In this document: piece after piece, positions 4,405 to 9,323 of the stretch
Layout of the letters: every line of letters starts with the position of its first letter
Numbering within the stretch: the first letter of the stretch is position 1
NCBI GenBank assembly: GCA_902464485.1
Contig: CABQJJ010000068.1
Coordinates: 1-9,323 of the forward strand
DNA length: 9,323 nucleotides
From: an uncultured Collinsella sp.
GTDB taxonomy: Bacteria > Actinomycetota > Coriobacteriia > Coriobacteriales > Coriobacteriaceae
Direction: 5' to 3'
Notes under the pieces: generated by a model
What the model was told of the DNA's origin: nothing
Databases searched by the model: none
The model's input: only the letters and a program-made list of their open reading frames with translations
Made by a program: the position numbers and the translations under genes

Positions 4405-4652
4405 GTGGTCCCTGTCTCCACACTTTTCGTCAAGTTTTGGCCAGCTTTTGGTCAGTTGGTGGGCTGGCGGAAGGGCGAAAGCTCATAATCGAAAAAAGCT
4501 CAAAGAAAGTGCTGGTAGGGGAGTTGTCGGGCTTTTCGACGGTTTTCCGTCAAAAGAAACTTTGTAGCTATTGCAGCGGTTTGCGTTGTCGCGGTCATGG
4601 CGGTGCGGGATGCTGGGCGTAAGCGTCAAATGCTTCGATTGAGGAGGCCGGC
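4405..4652 (+). other. Intergenic region without a recognised gene
   Basis: No frame here looks coding. It holds an imperfect tandem repeat, TTTTGGCCAG (4435-4444) and TTTTGGTCAG (4446-4455). It also holds a hairpin, GACGG-TTTT-CCGTC, flanked by TTTT and AAAA (about 4536-4559). A second possible hairpin, GTCG with CGAC, overlaps the first and competes with it. No promoter with good spacing was found, so the start point of the next gene's transcript is unknown. Confidence 0.35.
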
Positions 4653-5075
4653 ATGGACCTGTTTCTTGAGACCCCGCGGCAACAAGCCGAACGCATGTTG
4701 CGCCAGCAGCAACGGCTTATGGAGATGCAAATGCAAGGGGCCACCGCCCAGGCTCCTGCGCAAAATGCCGCGCCTGCGGTTTCGCCTGCGGGTGGGGTGG
4801 CCTCAGAGAGCTATTCCGTACAGCAAGATTCATGTGCGCAGGAGCTTGCGTTCGACAAGCGCCGTACCCGTCGACGTCGTTTGGGCCAACGCCTGCGCAC
4901 ACTGGCGATGATTGTGGTCATCCCGCTGGGGCTCGTGGCGATTTTCTTGGCTTCGTATGCCCTCACGTGCATCCTCAACGGCGCCTCTCCCGAAGAGGTG
5001 CTTCGGCATCTGGCGGCCCTTGGCCGGCGTTTGGGTGATGTTGCGACGGCTGTACGTGCTAGTTGGGGGAGCTAG
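4653..5075 (+). CDS. Small single-pass membrane protein of unknown function
   Basis: This 140-residue protein is not recognised. Residues 1-30 are rich in Q, M, R and E (RQQAERMLRQQQRLMEMQ) and would form an amphipathic or coiled helix. Residues 31-65 are an alanine/proline-rich linker. A basic stop-transfer cluster (KRRTRRRR, 69-76) precedes one hydrophobic segment at about 84-108 (MIVVIPLGLVAIFLASYALTCIL). A short amphipathic tail (EEVLRHLAALGRRL) ends the protein. The basic cluster predicts a cytoplasmic N-terminus. GAGGAGG (4641-4647) before ATG 4653 is a strong ribosome-binding site and fixes the start. It lies 116 bp before rmuC; the region between has a GATAAT that could be a separate promoter for rmuC. 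Confidence 0.75.
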   Translation: MDLFLETPRQQAERMLRQQQRLMEMQMQGATAQAPAQNAAPAVSPAGGVASESYSVQQDSCAQELAFDKRRTRRRRLGQRLRTLAMIVVIPLGLVAIFLASYALTCILNGASPEEVLRHLAALGRRLGDVATAVRASWGS

Positions 5076-5191
5076 CGTTTCGACTCCCATAAAGTAGGGC
5101 CTATTCTTCTATATGGGGGCAAGCGCTTCTTGCGTGTGACGGGGTAAGATAATTCGCGGTTGATCGATACGGACTTTGTAGGGCGGGGCAT
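5076..5191 (+). promoter_or_regulatory. Region upstream of rmuC
   Basis: CCCATA (5090-5095) and TATGGG (5112-5117) can form a stem around 5104, but no T-run follows, so it is not a clear terminator. GATAAT (5148-5153) resembles a -10, yet the best -35-like words (TTCTTG at 5127-5132, TTGCGT at 5130-5135) sit too close. A promoter is possible but not established. Confidence 0.25.
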
Positions 5192-6547
5192 ATGTCTGCG
5201 GTGGATATTGCGCTTGTTGTAATTGCTTTGGTTGCGGCGGGAGTTGCCGTCACCTGCGCGGTGCAGCTCAAGAGCCTTTGTGCCGAACTGCGAGAGCGCA
5301 ACGATAGCGGCGCCGAGACGCTGGCGGCACTCGAGCGGGCCAATAGCGCACTTGATGGCTTAAACGTCGTAATGACCGAAACCCAGCGCACGGCAAATGC
5401 CATTGCGCAGCAGCAGGCGACCGATGGTGCCGTGGAACAGCAGCGTTACCTGACTATCGCACGCGAGTTCTCGCAGGCTGGCGACCGCATGGACGACCTG
5501 CGTCGCGAGACGGCTCAGCAGCTGGGCGCCAACCGCGAAGGTATTGAACACCGTCTGGACAAAGTGCGCGAGACAGTCGATGTTCAGCTGGGCGCTATCC
5601 GCAAGGACAACAGCGTGCAGCTCGATCGGATGCGCGCTACGGTGGACGAAAAACTGTCCCGTACGCTCAATGACCGTCTGTCGGCGTCGTTTAAGCAGGT
5701 GAGCGACCAGCTCGAGGCCGTGTACAAGGGACTGGGCGACATGCAATCCATTGCCACCGGCGTGGGCGACCTTAAGCGCGTGCTGGGCAACGTCAAGGCG
5801 CGCGGCATTTTGGGCGAGGTTCAGCTGGGCGCGATCCTGGCGGACATCCTCACGCCCGACCAGTATCTGGAAAACATCGCCACCAAGCCTGGTGCCTCGG
5901 AGCGCGTTGAGTTTGCCGTCAAGCTGCCGGTGGACGAGGGCGCTCCTGTGTTCTTGCCGATCGACTCCAAGTTTCCGGGCGATGCGTATGAGCATCTGCT
6001 TGACGCGCAGGAGTCGGGCGACGCGGAGGCCGTTGCCGCCGCGCGCAAGACGCTTGATATGATGGTCAAGCGCGAGGCCAAAGACATCTGCGAAAAGTAC
6101 CTGAGCGTGCCCGCGACGACCAACTTTGGCATTATGTTTGTGCCGTTTGAGGGCCTGTATGCCGAGGTCGTCAGCCGCCCCGGTCTTATCGAGACCCTGG
6201 GCCGCGACTATCACGTCAACGTTGCCGGTCCCAGCACCATGGCGGCCATCCTCAACAGCCTGCAAATGAGCTATCAGACGTTTAAGCTGCAGAAGCGTAC
6301 CGACGACGTGCTGCGCGTGCTCTCCGCCGTCAAGGCCGAGTTGCCGCGCTATCAGGCGGCGCTGCGCCGCGCTCAGCAGCAGATTGAGACCGCGGGTAAA
6401 ACGGTTGAGGGCATTATCACCACGCGTACCAACGTCATGGAGCGCAAGCTCAAGGATATCGACGCGCTGGACGATGCCGGGGAAGCCGACGAGATCCTGG
6501 GGCTCACTTCCGCAGGTCTGCTTTCGGGCCAAGAAGACGAGGGCTAG
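5192..6547 (+). CDS. rmuC: DNA recombination protein RmuC
   Basis: This 451-residue protein is of the RmuC family. In Escherichia coli the family limits inversions at short inverted repeats and is thought to act as, or with, a nuclease. Residues 5-24 form an N-terminal membrane anchor. Residues 28-175 are a long charged coiled coil rich in E, R, Q and L. The conserved RmuC core follows: RGILGEVQLGAIL (204-216), PIDSKFP (256-262) and FVPFEGLYAEV (316-326). A second coiled segment lies near 380-425, and the tail is acidic. Length and domain order are normal for the family. ATG 5192 follows a G-rich stretch (GGGCGGGG, 5181-5188) that is only a moderate ribosome-binding site, but the membrane anchor begins right after it, which supports the start. 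A terminator closes the gene. Confidence 0.92.
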   Translation: MSAVDIALVVIALVAAGVAVTCAVQLKSLCAELRERNDSGAETLAALERANSALDGLNVVMTETQRTANAIAQQQATDGAVEQQRYLTIAREFSQAGDRMDDLRRETAQQLGANREGIEHRLDKVRETVDVQLGAIRKDNSVQLDRMRATVDEKLSRTLNDRLSASFKQVSDQLEAVYKGLGDMQSIATGVGDLKRVLGNVKARGILGEVQLGAILADILTPDQYLENIATKPGASERVEFAVKLPVDEGAPVFLPIDSKFPGDAYEHLLDAQESGDAEAVAAARKTLDMMVKREAKDICEKYLSVPATTNFGIMFVPFEGLYAEVVSRPGLIETLGRDYHVNVAGPSTMAAILNSLQMSYQTFKLQKRTDDVLRVLSAVKAELPRYQAALRRAQQQIETAGKTVEGIITTRTNVMERKLKDIDALDDAGEADEILGLTSAGLLSGQEDEG

Positions 6548-6557
6548 TCGTAGAGGA

Positions 6558-6598
6558 CGGCGGGGCGCGTGCGTAAGCACAGGCACCCCGCCGCTTTT
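6558..6598 (+). terminator. Terminator after rmuC
   Basis: CGGCGGGG (6558-6565) pairs with CCCCGCCG (6586-6593). An inner GTGC-GTAA-GCAC hairpin (6569-6580) stacks in the loop, and CTTTT follows. The T-run is short but the stem is very strong. Confidence 0.75.
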
Positions 6599-6608
6599 CG
6601 TATCGTGC

Positions 6609-6639
6609 TTGTCTGGAGCGCGCTTCAATGTGCAACAAT
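6609..6639 (+). promoter_or_regulatory. Possible promoter of the ABC exporter gene
   Basis: TTGTCT (6609-6614) and AACAAT (6634-6639) are spaced by 19 bp, just downstream of the rmuC terminator and 34 bp before the gene. Both boxes are imperfect and the spacing is long. Confidence 0.35.
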
Positions 6640-6673
6640 GGCGTTTCGCCCTGCCAGATGCGAAAGGAAACCC

Positions 6674-8476
6674 ATGTCTCAGAGAAGCACCAGCCCGCTC
6701 AAGCGCTCGACCGTGCGCCGTACGCTACGGCGTTTTTGGGATGTCACGCGCACGCAGCCGCTGATTGTCTTTCTCTCGGTGTTCTCGTCGGCGGGCTATA
6801 TCTTTTTGCTCACGTTTGCCAATACCTACGTGATGGCCCTCATCGTCGACCGCGTCCAAGCGGGCCCCGTGGCGGGCGATCAAGTATTCGAGGTCTTTGG
6901 CCCTTACATCATGGCGCTCGTGCTTGTGAACCTGGTGGGCCAGATTCTCTCCAAATTGCAGGACTACACCGTCTACAAGCTCGAGATCACTGGTAACTAC
7001 CACCTGGCGCGCCTGTGCTTCGACACGCTCTCCAACCAATCCATGACGTTTCACACCAGCCGATTTAGCGGATCGCTCGTCAGTCAGACGAGCCGTTTTA
7101 TGAGCGGATATACGGGCTTGGTGGACGTGACGGTGTATTCGCTCATTCCCACCATCACCTCGGTCATCTGCACGGTGGCGGCGCTTGCTCCGGTGGTGCC
7201 CACGTTTACCGTGATCCTGGTAGGTATCATGGCCGTCTACATCGCGTTTGTCTGGCTTATGTACAAGCGCATCATGCCGCTTTCCGCCGCGACGTCCGCG
7301 GCACAGAACAAGCTGTCGGGCGTGTTGTCCGATGCGGTCACGAATATCTTGGCTGTTAAGACCTGTGGGCGCGAGGACTTTGAGCGCGAGCTGTTCGATG
7401 CCGCCGACCGCGCCGCGCGCGATGCCGAGACGGTTTCGATGCACGCCATGATGCAGCGCAACTTTACGACCTCGGGCCTCATTGTCATTACCATGGCCGT
7501 GGTGAGCGTGTTCGTGGCGGGGGGCAACGCGTGGTTTGGCATCTCGGCCGGCGCACTCGTCATGATCTTTACCTATACGTACAACCTCACCATGCGCCTG
7601 AACTACGTAAGCTCCATGATGCAGCGCATTAACCGTGCGCTGGGCGACGCGGCCGAGATGACGCGCGTGCTGGACGAGCCGCGCCTGGTGGCAGACGACG
7701 AGGATGCGACCGAGCTCAAGGTGGGCGAGGGTGCGATCGATTTTGAGCACCTGAGCTTTGCATATCGCGATGCCGCGGCGGGCGAGAGCGTGTTCGATGG
7801 CCTGACGCTTCATGTTGCAGCGGGTCAGCGAGTGGGCTTGGTGGGCAAATCGGGTTCGGGCAAGACGACACTCACCAAGCTGTTGCTGCGCTTGGACGAC
7901 GTGCAGGGCGGCCGTGTGCTCGTGGACGGTCAGGACGTGTCGCGTTGCACCCAGCAGAGTCTGCGTCGTCAGGTTGCCTACGTGCCGCAGGAAGCGCTGC
8001 TGTTTCACCGCTCCATTCGCGAGAACATCGCCTACGGCCGCCCCGATGCCACCGACGAGCGGATCCGCGACGCCGCGCGCTTGGCCAATGCCCTGGAGTT
8101 TATCGACCGCTTGCCCCAGGGCTTTGACACCATGGTGGGCGAGCGCGGCGTTAAACTCTCGGGCGGTCAGCGTCAGCGCGTGGCAATCGCCCGTGCCATC
8201 CTCACTAATGCGCCAATCCTGGTGCTCGACGAGGCGACCTCTGCCCTCGACAGCGAGTCCGAGGCGCTGGTGCAGGAGGCGCTCGAGAATTTGATGCGTG
8301 GACGTACCTCCATTGTGGTGGCGCACCGCCTGTCCACCGTGGCGGCGCTCGACCGCATCGTGGTGCTGGCGGATGGCGAGATTGTCGAGGACGGCACGCA
8401 TGCGCAGCTCGTCGAGGCGGGTGGCGAGTATGCGAGCCTGTGGAGTCGCCAGACCGGCGCATTCTTGGAGGCATAG
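6674..8476 (+). CDS. ABC exporter with fused membrane and ATPase domains
   Basis: This 600-residue half-transporter acts as a homodimer or with a partner to export a substrate across the cytoplasmic membrane. The N-terminal half (about 20-330) has six hydrophobic segments in the order expected of the type-1 ABC exporter fold. The ATPase half shows every motif: Walker A GKSGSGKT (391-398), Q-loop Q439, signature LSGGQRQ (495-501), Walker B ILVLDEATSAL with D519 and E520, and the switch histidine H551 in VVAHRLS. It looks catalytically intact. ATG 6674 is chosen because GAAAGGA (6663-6669) lies upstream and the MsbA-like proteins begin close to here; the open frame extends upstream to 6569 without family similarity. 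No second exporter gene is adjacent, so a homodimer is likelier. The substrate (lipid, peptide or drug) cannot be told from the sequence. Confidence 0.92.
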   Translation: MSQRSTSPLKRSTVRRTLRRFWDVTRTQPLIVFLSVFSSAGYIFLLTFANTYVMALIVDRVQAGPVAGDQVFEVFGPYIMALVLVNLVGQILSKLQDYTVYKLEITGNYHLARLCFDTLSNQSMTFHTSRFSGSLVSQTSRFMSGYTGLVDVTVYSLIPTITSVICTVAALAPVVPTFTVILVGIMAVYIAFVWLMYKRIMPLSAATSAAQNKLSGVLSDAVTNILAVKTCGREDFERELFDAADRAARDAETVSMHAMMQRNFTTSGLIVITMAVVSVFVAGGNAWFGISAGALVMIFTYTYNLTMRLNYVSSMMQRINRALGDAAEMTRVLDEPRLVADDEDATELKVGEGAIDFEHLSFAYRDAAAGESVFDGLTLHVAAGQRVGLVGKSGSGKTTLTKLLLRLDDVQGGRVLVDGQDVSRCTQQSLRRQVAYVPQEALLFHRSIRENIAYGRPDATDERIRDAARLANALEFIDRLPQGFDTMVGERGVKLSGGQRQRVAIARAILTNAPILVLDEATSALDSESEALVQEALENLMRGRTSIVVAHRLSTVAALDRIVVLADGEIVEDGTHAQLVEAGGEYASLWSRQTGAFLEA

Positions 8477-8539
8477 CCCCTCCGGTCGTGGGACAATCGT
8501 GTCCATGAGTTTGTTGTGTCGTTGAGACGAGGAGTCGCT

Positions 8540-9205
8540 ATGCCGCGCGAAACTAATGTCGTCAAACGCGAGCGCGCCATCGAGGTGTGCGAGCGCCTCA
8601 ATCGTCGCTATGGCCCGGTTGAGTGCTTTTTGGACCACGAGAATCCGTTTAGACTGCTGATCGCCGTGTTACTCTCGGCACAAACGACCGATGCGCAGGT
8701 CAACAAGGTGACGCCGAAGCTGTTTTCCCGGTGGCCCACGCCCGAGGCCATGGCGGAGGCGAGCGTTGCCGATGTGGCCGATACCATCAAGTCGCTCGGC
8801 TTTTATAAGAGTAAGGCCAAGCATGCCGTGGGGGCTGCACAGATGATTGTCGCCGACTATGGCAGTGAGGTGCCGGCCGATATGAAGGAACTCGTCAAGC
8901 TGCCGGGCGTGGGGCGCAAGACGGCGAACATCGTCCTCAACGTCGGGTTCGGCATCGTGGAGGGCATTGCGGTCGATACGCACGTCAACCGCATCGCGCA
9001 CCGTCTGATGCTGAGTCCCAAGACGCATGCCAAGGAGCCGCTCAAGACCGAGCAGGATCTACTCAAGATTCTGCCGCATGAGTATTGGGAATCGGTCAAC
9101 CACCAGTGGATTACCTTTGGCCGCGAAATCTGCGACGCCCGTAAGCCCAAATGCGACGAGTGCCCGCTGGCAGACCTTTGCCCGAGCGTGCGCGTTTTGG
9201 GGTAG
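8540..9205 (+). CDS. nth: Endonuclease III (DNA glycosylase/AP lyase)
   Basis: This 221-residue base-excision repair enzyme removes oxidised pyrimidines and cuts at the resulting abasic site. The HhH motif LPGVGRKTANIV (121-132) carries the catalytic lysine K127. The catalytic aspartate is D146 in VDTHVNRI. The four Fe-S cysteines have the exact Nth spacing C198-x6-C205-x2-C208-x5-C214. Length is normal (E. coli Nth has 211 residues). ATG 8540 follows CGAGGAG (8528-8534). An in-frame GTG at 8516 would add MSLRRGVA, with no better ribosome-binding site. It lies 63 bp after the exporter, with only a small hairpin (GGACA-ATCG-TGTCC, 8491-8504) and no terminator between, so cotranscription is possible. 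Confidence 0.96.
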   Translation: MPRETNVVKRERAIEVCERLNRRYGPVECFLDHENPFRLLIAVLLSAQTTDAQVNKVTPKLFSRWPTPEAMAEASVADVADTIKSLGFYKSKAKHAVGAAQMIVADYGSEVPADMKELVKLPGVGRKTANIVLNVGFGIVEGIAVDTHVNRIAHRLMLSPKTHAKEPLKTEQDLLKILPHEYWESVNHQWITFGREICDARKPKCDECPLADLCPSVRVLG

Positions 9206-9272
9206 CTGTTCGGCGTGCGCCGGCGTGTCCATCCTATGCGTTACCATGACAATCAATATTTTTGACGTACGA

Positions 9273-9300
9273 CCCGCCGAGCTTGCCCCGGCGGGCTTTT
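9273..9300 (+). terminator. Terminator after nth
   Basis: CCCGCCG (9273-9279) and CGGCGGG (9289-9295) form a 7-bp G/C stem, followed by CTTTT. Confidence 0.75.
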
Positions 9301-9313
9301 GGCGTTGCGATGC

Positions 9314-9320
9314 CGGAGGA
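9314..9320 (+). promoter_or_regulatory. Ribosome-binding site of a gene beyond the window
   Basis: CGGAGGA stands three bases from the right edge and matches the Shine-Dalgarno sequence well. A gene probably starts within about ten bases outside the window. A TTGACG at 9262-9267 could be part of its promoter, but no -10 is clear. Confidence 0.35.
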
Positions 9321-9323
9321 ACA

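Noticed and set aside
5090..5117. Terminator between the small membrane protein and rmuC
   Set aside because: The stem is only 6 bp with a long loop and no T-run follows.
5360..6628. Long open frame on the minus strand opposite rmuC
   Set aside because: It mirrors the GC-rich third positions of rmuC, and the peptide has no family features while the plus strand gives a clear RmuC.
6569..6673. Upstream extension of the ABC exporter start
   Set aside because: The extra 35 residues overlap the likely promoter region and part of the rmuC terminator, and have no family similarity. ATG 6674 has a good ribosome-binding site.
6725..8638. A 637-codon open frame on the minus strand opposite the ABC exporter
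   Set aside because: The plus strand holds every ABC motif. The antisense peptide is rich in H, R and A with no domains, as expected from a codon-bias shadow.

Overview
The window is most likely chromosomal DNA from a gut actinobacterium of the Coriobacteriia, probably Collinsella. The evidence is GC-rich coding DNA with strong third-position GC bias, a rubrerythrin typical of anaerobes, and two HhH-GPD DNA glycosylases with many short uncharacterised membrane proteins between them. The genus is an inference; no rRNA or species marker is present.

Layout. At the left edge is a tRNA-Asp(GTC) with its own promoter and a strong terminator (106-300). It is followed by a 0.53-kb non-autonomous insertion-sequence remnant (319-852). 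This remnant has perfect 23-bp terminal inverted repeats and a transposase relic that keeps only its two ends. Next comes an intergenic regulatory stretch with a perfect 12-bp palindrome, a promoter and a long leader (853-1118). It feeds a two-gene operon: an Rrf2-family regulator rich in cysteine (1119-1604) and a short MutY-like adenine glycosylase (1626-2531). Rubrerythrin (2646-3185) follows with its own likely promoter.

The middle of the window (3186-5191) holds two small membrane proteins of unknown function. It also holds a family of long imperfect palindromes lying between stop codons and terminators. There are two full copies (3282-3367 and 4239-4320) and one half copy (3201-3256). 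The two full copies share a 46-base core (45/46 identical) but are closed by completely different outer arms, each perfectly self-complementary. This is the most interesting unexplained structure here.

The right half is ordinary housekeeping and transport: rmuC (5192-6547), a 600-residue ABC exporter with fused membrane and ATPase domains (6674-8476), and nth, endonuclease III (8540-9205). A terminator follows, and a ribosome-binding site at the very edge suggests another gene to the right.

How they may work together. Several genes deal with oxidative stress or DNA repair: a probable Fe-S redox sensor, an adenine glycosylase for 8-oxoG mispairs, a peroxide-reducing rubrerythrin, an oxidised-pyrimidine glycosylase and a recombination-limiting RmuC. 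All intact genes are on the plus strand. The grouping is an inference from gene order; only the Rrf2-glycosylase pair looks like a true operon (21-bp gap).
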